Shown: positions 38,358-51,300 of the stretch, piece by piece | How positions within the stretch are numbered: position 1 is the first letter of the stretch | How the letters are laid out: each line of letters starts with the position of its first letter | Assembly: GCF_000143535.2 (NCBI RefSeq) | Contig: NC_037310.1 | Span: 1-64,000, forward strand | DNA from: Botrytis cinerea B05.10 | Lineage: Eukaryota; Ascomycota; Leotiomycetes; Helotiales; Sclerotiniaceae | Direction: 5' to 3' | DNA length: 64,000 nt | Position numbers and translations under genes: made by a program | The notes under the pieces: generated by a model | What the model was told of the DNA's origin: nothing | Database searches by the model: none | Seen by the model: the letters and a program-made list of their open reading frames with translations, nothing else

Positions 38358-38889
38358 ATTCATTTCCTTAATTAATATATCAAAACTAATCTTTTTGTAA
38401 ATTGAATTATTAAATTTATATTTAATGAATAAACGAATAATAAAATAGATTTAAAATAATTAAAATATTTTGATAAATACATTAAGAATCGAAAAAAAAA
38501 ACAAATATCAAATATTGATATTAAATAAATATAAAAACTACAAATCAATAGCTTTTCAAATATATTATTAAAAAAATATTATATATTTATATTTACTATT
38601 ATATTCAAATCATTTGATTCAATTATTTGATATTAATTGTTTTAGCAATTTAAAATATTTACATAATAATCAAATTGATAGATTTATTAAAATATATATC
38701 AATTATATTTCGAAAGTTGAATTCTTTACAATTTTTAAAACTATATATAAGGAATTAATCACTTTTCAAAATATAAAATCAGGATTCCAAAGAATAAGTT
38801 TAATTCTATTTAATCTTGAAATTGTACTTTCGAAATTAGATATTCGAATTTGTATATCTATTCCTTCCTTTTTCGATCTAGATCAATAA
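38358..38889 (+). pseudogene. C-terminal half of a pogo/Fot1-type transposase
   Basis: The plus-strand reading from 38614 (LFDINCFSNLKYLHNN...FQRISLILFNLEIVLSKLDI) matches the LQPLDVGCFxPLKxAY...GFRxAGLVPFDPEAVLSKLDV end of Fot1/pogo transposases. It continues the N-terminal half at 30386-31043 in the same orientation, with the LTR element and its target duplication in between. Stops and AT drift show that it is dead. Confidence 0.75.
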
Positions 38890-39384
38890 ATCTCTTAAAC
38901 TTTTTATAATTCAATTGAAGCTTTTTTTTAATTAATATTAATTAAAATTTAAACAATTTGCTATTAATCAAGTTTATTCATATTTATATTTGAGATTGTA
39001 TTAATTTTAATTAAAGGTATAAAATAATTAGTTTATAAAAATATATTTTTAAATATAAAGATTTATATATTTCAAATAGTGAATGAAATATTAAATAAAT
39101 ATTGATATATAAAAAAACTTTAATTATATTAAAAAGAAATGTTTATTGAATAAAAAACTTTTAATATATCATTTCAATAAAAAATTGATTTTTATATTTA
39201 ATATAATGAATATTAAAAAGAGGATAAATTCAATGAAGAAGTATTTTCTATTTAATATTGTAATAAATATAGAAAGATAGGTTATAATATAGGAATTTAT
39301 TAAAATAATATAATAGATTTTAGATTATTAGATTTTGAATAGTTTTAATTAATTGATTCAATTGTTATTGAATAATATAGATTT

Positions 39385-39432
39385 GAAAATGTAAATTGAG
39401 GTAAAAGTGGTGTACGTATTGATAAACTACGT
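39385..39432 (-). repeat. Right terminal inverted repeat of the pogo-type element
   Basis: Read on the minus strand it begins ACGTAGTTTATCAATACGTA and runs about 48 bases. It is followed outward by TA at 39433-39434, and BOA7 ends only 158 bases further on. Confidence 0.75.
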
Positions 39433-39591
39433 TATTCTTACAAATACTACAAGAACCAGCATCCTTATAGAGAGGTTTTACTATACAACAGAACACAACA
39501 CATTACAACATAATTGAGTAGATCATGATTTTGCACGTTAACCTCTGCTTGACAAGGAAACGTCATTCAATTAATTCTTATTCATTGATTC

Positions 39592-41371
39592 TCAAATTAA
39601 CTCTCTTCTTCTCATCTGCACCTCTCCTTTCATGTTCGGCATCACGTTTGTGTCAGTGTACAAATTCGCTGGCCTTCCTTCTCCCGGTTTGAGTCTCACG
39701 TCCCATTTCAACAACACCTCTGCAAAAGCAATCTTGATTTCGTTGCTTGCAAAGAAGCGCCCAGGGCACGCATGAGTTCCTAATTCGTTGATCGATAAGC
39801 ATAAATCAAAGAGCGTGTCGAGATTAATGAAGAACGTACCATGCCCAAAGTTCAAACTCTCTGTACTGGACGTAACGAATTGATATCGATTTTCATTTCC
39901 TGGCACAGATCGCAGTTTGCTGAAGCGGAATCCATCAAATGTGTCGAACGGTGTTTGCTGGTGCGTTATTGGAGAAGCCTCATAGTATGGAACTGTGCGA
40001 TTTGTCATTTGTGCATCTACTCCACAAAATGTTCCTGATGGAAGGATATGACCCGAGGGTAGAGCCAGTGGTGAGGTGAGATATCGACGCATCTGGACTG
40101 TTAATCGGGACAATCATGAATTAGTCTCAAAATGTCTCTCATGGGTTGGATTCTTTACCAAGAATTGGTGGGTTAAGTCTCTGCGACTCTTTGATAAAAC
40201 TATCCATCTTCCACAATTTGGTCAATTCTACCTTACTCAATTTTCCATTTCCCCCAGCTGTTTTGTGGTCGGCAATGACTGATTCCAATTCTGTTCGGAG
40301 CGGAGCTACATGTTCGGGATAGGTTGCCAGGTCATATAAGAGATGGGATATCGTAATGCTGGTGGTGTGAATAGCAGCTAAGCTCACTGTCAATTGATCA
40401 TGGGCCAATTGCTTCACATCTATCTTTCCACCCTTCTGCGGGGTATGTGATAGTAACCATCTGATAAGTTGTCCATCATTTTGTTCTCCGGCTTTCTTTT
40501 CCCACTCTGAGGGATCGAGTGCGGCTTCGCGTTCAAGGAGTGGTTTCAACAGTTCTTCGGCTTTCTTGTGCACACCAACTAAAGTTCGGAAATATAGGGG
40601 TGCCAGAATTTTACGTTGCCACCAAGGGCGTTTCCAGAGCATTCCAACTGTTACCCCGAGGATTATCGTGTATGCAATCGTCGCTTTGATCCACTCTTCG
40701 TCACGGCACAGCGGCGCACCAACAAATACTCTTCCAGATAACAATGCAACCACATTCAGTACCTTGCCATACACTGACACGTTCTTCCATCCGTCGTCGT
40801 CATCTGGCAAAGTTCCGATGTTCTTTTCGAATGCGTAGTCTACCTCATCCCATAACGTATCAAGGGTTTTCGAAATGTTCCGAGTAAGGTCCTGCTTGAT
40901 TGAATTAAGAATCGGCTCGGAGAAAATTTTCTGGTCTTTTTTGAGCAAGAGGTGAGCCAGATGTCGAGCGTACACTTCTTTTTCAAATGATATCTTTGCT
41001 TCTGGGAGAGACTTTATGATGTTGATGGCTGAGTTTGGCAGAATGACAATGGGAACACGATCGGCCGGTACAACGTATGGCGAATTTGGGTACTTTGTAG
41101 GATTAGTATTAACCGCATGTTATTCTGGAGTTTCAAAGCTTACAGTTTGAGTGCCGATTTCTAGCGACTCGCTAACATTGATATTTGGTCCCACTCCTAC
41201 AATCGGTAAATCGAGATCTTTTAACCTCTCGAGCAGCAACTCTTCATCGGGCCTCTGAGTCCATGCAATTAAGATGGCAGCTAGAACAAAGAATCCCAAG
41301 ATCAAAAAGATACTGTTCCATTCTAATTCCAGAGGCTTTCGAAAATTGATTTCCTTCAATCTTTGATACAT
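39592..41371 (-). CDS. BOA7: Cytochrome P450 monooxygenase
   Basis: Four exons on the minus strand (41144-41371, 40159-41092, 39840-40097, 39592-39779) give 535 residues. An N-terminal anchor (IFLILGFFVLAAILIAW) is at about 20-37. SGRVFVGAPLCRDEEW, AAIHTT at 315-320 and KESQR follow, and the heme loop FGHGTHACPG carries Cys478. The last intron falls inside the codon for the glycine just before THACPG, and its removal restores the loop. The gene resembles BOA4 in motif spacing, suggesting that the two arose from one P450 lineage. Its 3' end lies 158 bases from the transposon island. It probably oxidises a botcinic acid intermediate. Confidence 0.9.
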
Positions 41372-41827
41372 TTTTCCAGAGTGGTTTGGAAACGGAGAAT
41401 TCTGTGACGCATTATTTGGGATTCATCGATACATATGTGTGGAGCCCGTTCCGCTGCACCTTTCGTCGGTTGCCTTCGGTGTTCATTGTAGATCTCCGAA
41501 GCAGGTGGGGATTGACTTTGGGGAAATTTTTCACGGATGTTGGGTCTCAACCAACGAACGTCACCGAGCCTCAGAATTGGAACGTGAAGTTTCTTGAGCT
41601 CTAATTCGATGAGCTGGTGAATAATCATTGTCCAAATTGGCACTTCTACAATCAAGGGTCATCTAATCCTTCACCAACAACACATATATCGATTCAATCA
41701 ATCAACTATCCGTCCACTCTCTCCATATCACCAATCATTTTTATACGTGGTGTCATCCAAGCAAGGTTACAGTTGTCGCTGACACGATTGTTGTTCTATT
41801 TGCCATGCTTACCACCCAACATACAAT
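41372..41827 (-). promoter_or_regulatory. BOA7 upstream / BOA8 downstream spacer
   Basis: This region of 456 bases precedes the BOA7 start and follows the BOA8 stop. A GGAAACGGAG site (41388-41397) lies 16 bases before the BOA7 ATG. No gene is seen. Confidence 0.4.
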
Positions 41828-44295
41828 TTACTCGGGGACTACATGTTTTTTTGCCATTATTTCCTCTCTCCACGCCCACATTACTATCAAGCCTACACCT
41901 GGTCCCGCCAAAAAGGTAGAAGAGAGAAATATCGTCAAAATCAAAAGCCAGCTTTGCTTTGATTTTCCGACGAATTTTAAATCGGCGAAATGAAGAAATG
42001 TCCAATAAAATGCGGCACCGTATAAAGAGGTCTGTTTCGCCGCCCAAAGCTCCGAAAAAGCACCCAGAATCGCCTGAATCGGCTGAATTGGAGGTTGCAG
42101 CTCTTGAGTGAGGAAAGCTATCGATGTTGAACTACTGAGGCTTCCGTACAGATAAAACGCTGCACAAATAAGAATGGAAATGCTGTATGAAATCCGTAGA
42201 TACGACAAATCTGCTGTAGGCTTGTATATCCTGTTTAGTCGAGTAGTGTCCTTCACGATAAATTTTAGAATTCTCAAAAACATGGTCAAGTAGACTGGAT
42301 ACCAATACCAAGCATTGTCGTATATCCATTGCGCAGACTCAAGCTCGATAGAGCTCCATATGCAATAGGAGGGACCCAAGAAAATCGAAAGTATTGCCAG
42401 AGGCAATATTTTTGCGAAAGCTATATTTGTCAGTCGATTATCAAGGGCCGCAAAATTTTCCTGCGGTGATTGAACGTAGTGAAAAAAGAAATAGATTGGA
42501 GCAACGAGTTCAATTCCAAGCTTTTGAGCCAGCAAAAGGAATGCGGTAGGGCTATTTTAATTCTCTTAGTAGGTTTAAAAAAAATGCCAGGAAGCGAAGG
42601 TGACTTACAAGATATTCGCTACGGTGAGAGCGTTTCCGCGACGGTAACTTTCAATTGTCCAGATGGTTGCAAATGGTATGGCATTGGCAATAGAGCTCAG
42701 CATGTCCAATTTCACCTCTGAGAAGGTTTTCGTCACTGGAAATCCCTTTGGTTCTGGTGTTTTCTTCCAGAAGAACCAAAGAGCGATGAGAATTAATGGC
42801 AATGCAAGCTGGGCTCTTCGCTTTCGATTCTCCTCCTTTCCAATACCAGAGTTCGTACTCCAAGGCATTGTCCCTTCCAATGCTCTTTTTGGCATCGGCA
42901 GACAGTCCAATTTCGTAGCTCCAACCTGAACCTTTGCACCTCGGTCGGCAAGAATATCTCCTAAGCGTGGAATTATAAACATAGATGCGACCCAATCACC
43001 CGTCGTAGCAAGTGCTTCTACACGAGTAAATTTGTTTGCTGCTTTCACGATCAAATTTGCTCTTACGTTACGTTTCTGATGATAGAGCGATAAAGCGCTG
43101 TTGATATCTTCAATAGCAGGTTTACTGCCGTCGTCTCTCAGCGCTTTCGCTAGACTATTAGCCATTTCTGCTGCACTTTCAATTGCACAATTTGCTCCTT
43201 GGCCAAGATTTGGTGTCATCTAACGAATCTGTATTAGCACAGAAAGCAATTCTCGTCTTGAAGATTTGGGCACAAACCTTGTGTATGGAATCTCCAAGAC
43301 ATGCAACGCGATTCCAATTCCAGTGTTCATTCTCCATTTCCTCGATGGTGACAAAATTTGCCACGATACGATTTTTCCACACTTCGGAAAGGAGAATGTT
43401 GCCCGATACGTGATGATGCATGTATTTTGCTACATGATTAGTTTCATCGCCTTTTTTATAGCGTGGAATGCCATCACCAAATGTTCTTTCTTCATTCTTG
43501 GTGAACAGAAACCAATATAATTTTCCATCCACGCCACCAAACAATAGAGTCGAAGCGCCCTTTCCTGAACTGCGATGCGTATGTCCGATTTCCAATCCTG
43601 GAATTGGTTTAGAGATTCCGAACAAACAACTGTATTCTGCCGAAAGAGCAATTTCATCTCTTTTCAACGCTTCAAGATCTTTTGTCGTTCCCTCCTTTGC
43701 GATCTGTCTTCGCATTTCTGATCTTATAGTGCTATGGATGCCATCTGCACCTGCAATCACATCTCCAGAATACCTTGATCCATCTTCGCAAATAACAACC
43801 GCTTCTTTACTATCTTGTTCAATTGACCTGACATATTTGCCAGTCAGAACTTTCGATTTATCGGGAAGGTGTCGATACAAAATTTCCAAAAGTGTCTCCC
43901 TTTCCAAGAACGTTATCGTGTAACCCAATCTATCCCAAATCAGTCCTTCTATCTAATCTCACTGCAATCTACCTTCTCAAATTGAAAATCACATACCTCT
44001 TTCCCGTCAAAATCGGCGCATCAGTTTCAGAAAGCAACCTCCCGTTCTCATCCCATGTCTGCATAAAAACACAAGGTTCAATGTTTTCCGAGACCGCATC
44101 AAACATTCCCAATTGATCTAAAATTCGTGATCCATTAGGCATCAAACTTACTGAAGCGCCTACTTGTGGCGCTATATCGTGGCGGCGTTCGAGAATGATG
44201 TAGTCGATTCCATAGCGTGATAGACAGTGTGCGAGGGTTAGGCCTGCGATCGATCCGCCTACTATTACAACTTTCATTTGGGAAGTTTGAGTCAT
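41828..44295 (-). CDS. BOA8: FAD-dependent monooxygenase fused to a C-terminal multi-spanning membrane domain
   Basis: Four exons on the minus strand (43997-44295, 43278-43929, 42609-43219, 41828-42551) give about 761 residues. The N-terminal 450 residues are a class A flavoprotein monooxygenase: VVIVGGSIAG (9-18), GADGIHSTIR and CLGDSIHK (to 317) followed by MTPNLGQGAN. From about 455 (LPLILIALWFFW) to the end the protein is largely hydrophobic, with several predicted membrane spans and no motif that I can name. Similar long FAD monooxygenases occur in fungal meroterpenoid and polyketide clusters. An alternative start is the methionine at residue 7. It probably oxidises a membrane-associated or hydrophobic intermediate. 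Confidence 0.88.
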
Positions 44296-45346
44296 GATAG
44301 CAATGTTGATTGAAGGATTGGGTCTGGATATTGTTTTTTTCTTGTCATTTATGCTATGGTCTACGAAGGATATGTTCATTACATACGTGCGTGAGAAATG
44401 ATGACTACTATTCGCACCTCCTTCCTCTGCCGGTACTTACTTAAACCACGAGATCCCCGCCATCAATTAAAAGTAACTCAGGATCGAGTCTTACAGATAG
44501 ACCGGCTTTGCTTGCGTTGATTCATACGCTCTCGAACTCTGAGATGTGGGTCAATATCCATGGTGGAATTGAACATGGAATCCGAAGATTAACCACGGAA
44601 ACTCATTCGGAGACCGAAGGTTTGTCTTTGGGACACGGTCACCGAGCCGGAGACCTTTAAGATGCTTGAGGATGGCTGATACGAGACATTAAGCATAAGG
44701 TATTTAAAAGTATATTTTTCATGATTCTGGCTACACCAGCCTACACCGGCATTCAAGGTGACCTGGTGTTTTTTGTCACGTGATTGCGAAAGTCCAAAAT
44801 GATGGTCATGATGGCAGGCGGTGGATATCCCATAGCGATTGCTTGCTTGATTTTCTCATTTCTGCCAATTCCCTGCCAGCTAAGTTAGTCATGTGACAAC
44901 TACAAACGCATTTCTTGTCTGGAAAACTATCCCTGCACCCCCTGGATATTGATGTGGAGTTTTGGTGTCTATATGTAGCATCAAAAATCAAAGGATTTAA
45001 GCAAAGTTGGCTACTGTGAGAAAAGTAAAGATTTTGAATAGATACATGATCAACCTCCCCACACTACTACAACGAGACCAATGTGATATCCGGGAAGAAA
45101 GATAGTATCATGCTTTCATTACTTATCTTTGGCAAGTCAAAGAGCCTTACTTTCAGGCTCATCTACATTTGTTTACGTAACTCAACATATTGAATAAACC
45201 ACACGGTCCCATTTATTCAAGTGAACTAAATATCTATGGAAGTGAATACAAGATGAGTTGGGTCAACAAGATAAACTACATAACATTAACCAAGTACTAA
45301 AACAACAAGAATTTCAATCAATATCTGAGCCGCGTTACTTCCTCTA
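44296..45346. promoter_or_regulatory. BOA8 upstream / BOA9 downstream spacer
   Basis: About 1.05 kb without a recognisable gene. It contains a CACGTG box (44777-44782), CGGAAAC (44596-44602), and at 45270-45283, read on the minus strand, TTATGTAGTTTATC, which resembles the outer end of the pogo-type inverted repeats. Confidence 0.4.
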
Positions 45347-48300
45347 TCACCCCTTTCTTATATCATAAATCTTCTTCGCCAATGAATCCGCCGTCAAATT
45401 TAAGCTCATGAAATCTGATGCTGCAATATCAGCCCCCAGAGTCTTATAACACCACGTTCTTAAGCTCGTTCCAATCATACTATCCATACCAAACCTGACT
45501 ACTTCAGTTCCGGGGTCAATATCTTCAACAGCCACATTGAATGTCTGGGAAAATTTCTCTACTATCATCTCCAAGATATCGGGTAACAAAAGTCTGCGTT
45601 TATTTTGCCCAGGACCAGTTTCGTTTCCTGATTTCTTGGCCAGAACCGCGTTAAAAACAGGTCCAATACGTGGCTGTCTCCAAAATGGTATGCTATCAAT
45701 GTCGAGATTTGCACTCAATTGGAGGGGCTCAACGCCGGTTACGATGAAGCTGTTGGCCAATGGATCCAGGTTCCAGGATGATGAGGGGGCTTTCATCATG
45801 GCAGTATCGATGAGATCAATGACACCAGCTTCGTTGATGGTATGAACTCCTGTTCTAGCTAGACCATCTTCGATTCTCTCATTTTGACTCACAAATCCAA
45901 CTTCGGTGACGACGGTAAGTGAGATGGTGGTTGCTGGTAGACCTTTACTTTGACGGTATCTCGCAAAGAATTCGAGGAAAGAATTTCCTGCGCAATAATT
46001 GCTTTGTGTTGGGAAACCAGATAAAGCAGATGATGATCCGAGCATGACAAAAAAGTCTAGAGAGTGGCTTGCAACGGCATTGTGAAGATTCCAAGTTCCT
46101 GTGACCTTAGGACGAACGGCGTATTCCCAGCTATTCAGGTCATGGCTTGTAAAAAGTCGATCCTGTTTCATAATTTTAGTATTTCACTCATAAAACCCCA
46201 CATTTCAGTCAACTTACATCTAAAGCCATTACACCTTGCACAACACCGAATAACGGACCGGCAGCCAAGTCAACTGCTTTTTGGACGTCGGAAATTCTCG
46301 TAACATCTCCTTTCACTACATCCACAGTGATTCCATCATTTCTAAAATCTTTGATCATGGATGCAGCTTCAGGTCTGTCTTCACCAGAGCGCCCAAGGAA
46401 AATCAAGTGACGAGCGCCCTTTTCAACCATGTGACGAGCCAAACATCGACCAAGGCCTCCAAGACACCCAACAAGTAGGTATGAACCATTTGACTTGAAA
46501 GCAATTGACTTCTTCTTCTTCGCAAACTGAGACGCGTCTGATTAGCACAATCTTGAATGAATTATGGAATAACTTACATTGATCGTCTCAGTGTCAAAGC
46601 TGACAACAACCCTTCCAATTCTACTGTTTTTGCCAAACTCTTCAAAAGCCTGGCCAATTGCAGAGACAGGGAAAACCGATAGATTTGGGAGGGGTTGGAT
46701 CTTACAATCTCGATAGTAATGCATAATTTCGCCCAAGATCCTATTGATGTCAGTGTAAATAGATCCCGTCGGGAATGTGTTAACTTACTGAGAAATAAGA
46801 TCCGGCTTGTGTTCGAAAACAAGAACCAAGTCCATGGCAATAAAAGAAGCGCCTCTCTTGAAAGGACTCATGTCCAGTATACCTTGATCTAGGATATCGG
46901 TCTGTCCGAGCTCAATATGACGACCGTGGTGTCCTATACAGTTCCAGGTAGCTCTCAATTGCTCACGAACAAGCGAGTTGAGGGATACATCAACTCCACG
47001 GCCACCTGTAGTCTGCATGATTTCAGCTGCAAAGCTTGCATCTTTCGATGATAAAACATGATCATCCTGAAGACCATATTCTTGCATCAAGAATTTCTTC
47101 TTTTCTGGAGTTCCAACAGTAGCAAAAATTTCAGCACCAATCATTTTCGCGATCTGAATTGCCGCAAGTCCTACACCTCCAGTAGCAGAGTTAATGAGTA
47201 CCGATTCTCCTGGTTGAAGCTTGGCAAGATATATTAATCCATATATAGCAGTTAAGAATGGCATCATAATACTTGACATCTGATCTAAGGTCTCCTCAGG
47301 TTTAAGTTTCTGGAGGAATCTGGAGTCATATCTTTCGATGTTACGGAAGTTTCCAAAACCAGCCCAACTTACTCGGTCGCCAATGGCAACATTTGTGACC
47401 CCAGTACCGATGCTTCTGACTATACCAGCACCTTCAAGACCCAGTATTTCTGAATTATAAGTTCCTTGAAGCGTTGCGAAATCCTATAATAATTTAGCTT
47501 TGAGAAATCAGAAAAGTCTTAGAGTCTTTTACCTTCATGTTCAAACCGACTGCTTTCACATCTACCTCGACTTCTCCAGGTTTAAGTGAAGCTTCCAACT
47601 CATCGTCCTTAAAGTGTATCGTATCAAAAATACCGACGCGCTCGATCCCCAACCTGATACGTTTTTCTGGCTCATAGGGTATCATTTTCGGCTCCGACTC
47701 AACTCCAGAAACAAACTGTTGATCCAGTAGAGGGTCTTGAGAAAGTCTGCTGACATAGAAAATACCATTTTTGACCATAAACTCTTTATCTTCGTCTCCA
47801 CTGTCAGCTGCATTCAGAATGGTCGTTATGTTGGAGATAGTCTGTATAGGATCTCGATGATCCAAGTCCAAAGTTTTAAAAGTAAGAGTTGGATGCTCTG
47901 TCTGAAGACAGCGGCCTAGTCCAATGACTATTCCAGCATTAGGATCGTCTCCCTCCAGAAGATTGCCATGAGTAACCCATAGCATATTTGTCGCTCCACT
48001 TGCGACTGACTGTATTGTTGCTAGCTCTTGGCTCGTCAAAGATCCATGAAATATACTAGACTCGGACTCCACAATAAAAACGTAGGTTGCTTTTGTATGA
48101 GCGTGGAATTTGAAGTCTTGTAGGGAAATTGAGGTGATTAACCTTCCACTCTTTGACAATCCAGAAAAGATATGAGAGTCGAATACCGTTGGAGAAGTTC
48201 TTGTGACGAGTACAATCTCTCCTGCTGGCAGATCAGAACTGGTTCTTTGATGGGGACTAATTAGCAAAGACTCTTTGTCTTCAAGAAGTGTGTAAAGTCC

Positions 48301-51300
48301 AGCCAATTGAAGATCTGTTTTGATTGTATTGCCATTCTTGAACTCTGAACTGTAAAGCAGCATGTTCCCACCTGGTGTTAATAGACCTTTGAGTTTTGCT
48401 AAATCAATCTCGTCGCTAGGAAATTGAGGCACAATGAGCAAATCAAAGAATGTCTCCGGGACATCGTCTAAAACCAACTTCTGCACCACAACACCAGGGA
48501 AAGCTTCATACTTGACTTTTATTGGCTCTATATCAACGTCGCCGAGAGCCATAACAGTATAAGTCTTGTACCGACGAAGGGATGAACCGCTTTCAAGAAC
48601 TCTGTGAAGGTTGTCGGAAATCATTGATTCTGTATTTAAAATCTCACAGATGTTAAATCCAGGACGTTTGTGGACAATAAGATCGAGTAGAGAATTATCA
48701 GTCAAGTTGGAGACCATCTTATCGACATCTGGCTTCCATACAGTGCGAAGGTATGGGTGACGATCTATCGTTCCAAGGTCATCAAGGGCTTCCGAATACT
48801 GAGTACATGATAGCTCTTCAATCTCAAACAATGGCTTGCCTTCAGGCGAGAAAAGCTGACACCACCCGTTCATGGCACGTAGACTGAAAAACTCTGCATG
48901 TGCAAGGACCTTGCCTTTTCCAGGGGTCAATTGAGTGATGTGATCATCATCGGCCCAGGACCATAAGGAGACATTAGCCATTGACGTTGGAACAAATGAT
49001 CTTTTTAAGCCGGCTAAGGAGCCTTTGTGTGCTCCAATCAGTGCAACTTGAATGCAGGTATCCATCGCTGCGGGGTGTACGATATATGCGGAATCATGCT
49101 CAGAGACACCATCAGGACAGAGCTCAGTGTCCGCAACGGCTTCTTCCAGAGCTGGATTGGTACGGATATTACTTAACCCATTAAAAGCTGGTCCGTAATT
49201 CAGCGAAACTTTTTGGAAACCACGGTACCAAGTTCGAGCAGCCTTTGGTTCTTGTAATTTACTTTCGTCGAATCTTGGAGCCATGGTAACAGCTTTCTTC
49301 TTTGTGACAGTTCCGACACAATGATTCGTCCAATTGCCAGCTTGAATAGACGATATTGTGAACTCCGCAATCGTTTTGGACGTAATTGAAGCAGTTATGG
49401 TGGCGAATTTCATTGTTGTAACAATCTCAACTTGGGATCCAGAGGGTGGGATATTTAATGCAGATGTGATGCTAATGTTGGGAAAGAAATATCGGAACGC
49501 CCCACTGACCGTCAGTTTGTCGTGGAAAAATTGACGAGCAGCCTCGGTTGCAATTGCTAAGTAGCCAGTTCCGGGCAGCACAGGTTGCGGTCCAAGTTTA
49601 TGCTCCTCTAACCACGGGAAATTCTTAGAGTCAAGCATATTCCTCCATTGTCTTTGTTCCACTGAGGACCCTGGAAGAATGGCACCCAATAGGTCGTGGT
49701 ATTTGAATTTCCGTAAGCGATGTTCTTCATCTGGTCTATTTTTGTTCCTAATCTCACCGGCAGAGTAGTTCCATGAGAACCTAGGAAGATCAACAATCGG
49801 CAAGCCAGTTTTTGTAATTATAGCGCCACCCTCCCGTTTTTCAATGGCGTTGACGCGCTCGACATTCACCGAAAATCCTCTCATAGTAAGAGTTCCAGCA
49901 AGATCCAGAAGACGAGTCACAGAGCTCTGTCCACGTACTAAGGTGGCAGCATAATCCAAGTCTTTGGGTGTTATCCCGAGGTTGTCTCTAATCTGCCTCA
50001 AAGGACCAGCTAGAGCAGAGTGAGGGCCAATTTCAACAAATTGTGAAATTCCAAGATCTGCTGCCAATGCAGCTTCAACCGCTTCAGTGAATCGTACTGG
50101 AGACTCCAGATTCTGACGCCAATAGCTAGGTCCTGGTTTGAAATTGGATGGCATTTGTTGAGCAGTTACGGAAGAGAAAAATACTGGGTTCTGCACTTGA
50201 GCTTGATTGGTGGTTTGAGATGCGCCAAATCTAGAAAGTGCTTCTGACAAACGACTTTCGTAGTCATTGCCGATATTCAGCATGTGATGTGAGTGATAAG
50301 CTCTACCGCCAGTCTTCAGCTCGCGAACGAATACCCTGTCAGATTCTAACTTCTTCTGAACTATGGTAGCAGGCTCAATATCACCACTCAATGTAACACT
50401 GTTAGGCGAGTTGTAGCATGCAATACGCAGTCCGTCGGTGAGATAAGGTTGTATTTCTTCAGGGCCGGCGCCAACAGCCAACATAGTACCTTTCACTTTG
50501 AGAGTGCCAACCCCTCGTCCTCGGTAAAATGCGGAGATGATAGCTTCCTCGGCTGTTATGAGATTTGCAGCATATGAAGATGCAATTTCACCAGACGAAT
50601 GACCGATACATGCAACTGGCGTTACATTCCAAAGTCGAAGAAGCTCAACAAGAGCTATTTGAACGGCTGTGCAAACAGGTTGTGAAATCTCGACATCGTT
50701 GATCTTACTGGTTACTGCAGGCTCCATCAGGACATCTTCAATAGTCCAATCGGGAGAATCATCCCCTAGAGACTGCAATGAACGGTCAAGCTTCCTTATC
50801 GTGTCGATATATGATGGGAATGTCAACATCAGTTCTCGACCCATCTGTGCGTTCTGAGCTCCTTGTCCTGTAAAGATGAAACCAATGTTTCCACCATTTC
50901 CCCTCTTTCCGAACGTAATCTCGTGTTCCATGAGATCCTCCTCTACATCATCTTCTCGTGCTACCGTGTATGCGCAATTGAAGAAATTCGATCTCCGACA
51001 GCCAAGAGTGTACGCAAGGTCTAGTATGTTATAATCTTCTGCCACGTCACGACACCTTTCAATGTTACTTTTCAACGTAGAGATATCATGAGCAGAAAAA
51101 AGAAGAAGAAATTCTGAACGAGATACAGCTCGCACCTGCGAGGCAGATTTCGTTCCCACCATTTCGACTGACTCAGATTCTTCACTGCTAGCTTCCAGAT
51201 CCCTCTCATCCTGACCCCGTCGGGTGTAAGTTAATTTCCCTGGTAGGACCGAGTCGGCGGCTTCGACAATTGCAGTGGCATTAGCTCCTCCATAACCGAA

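Larger units (their letters stand above)
23848..39432 (+). mobile_element. Pogo/Fot1-type DNA transposon carrying two nested retrotransposons
   Basis: The outer ends are inverted repeats: ATGTAGTTTATCAGTACATA at the left and, read on the minus strand, ACGTAGTTTATCAATACGTA at the right. Both run on into ACCACTTTTAYCTCAATTTA. Each end is flanked by TA, the target of this superfamily. Two LTR elements (23954-30380 and 31044-38352) sit inside. Subtracting them leaves about 1.84 kb holding both halves of a transposase. As I recall, the Botrytis element Flipper is 1,842 bp with 48-bp inverted repeats, which fits; I could not compare sequences. The island splits the BOA cluster between two convergent 3' ends. 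Confidence 0.82.
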
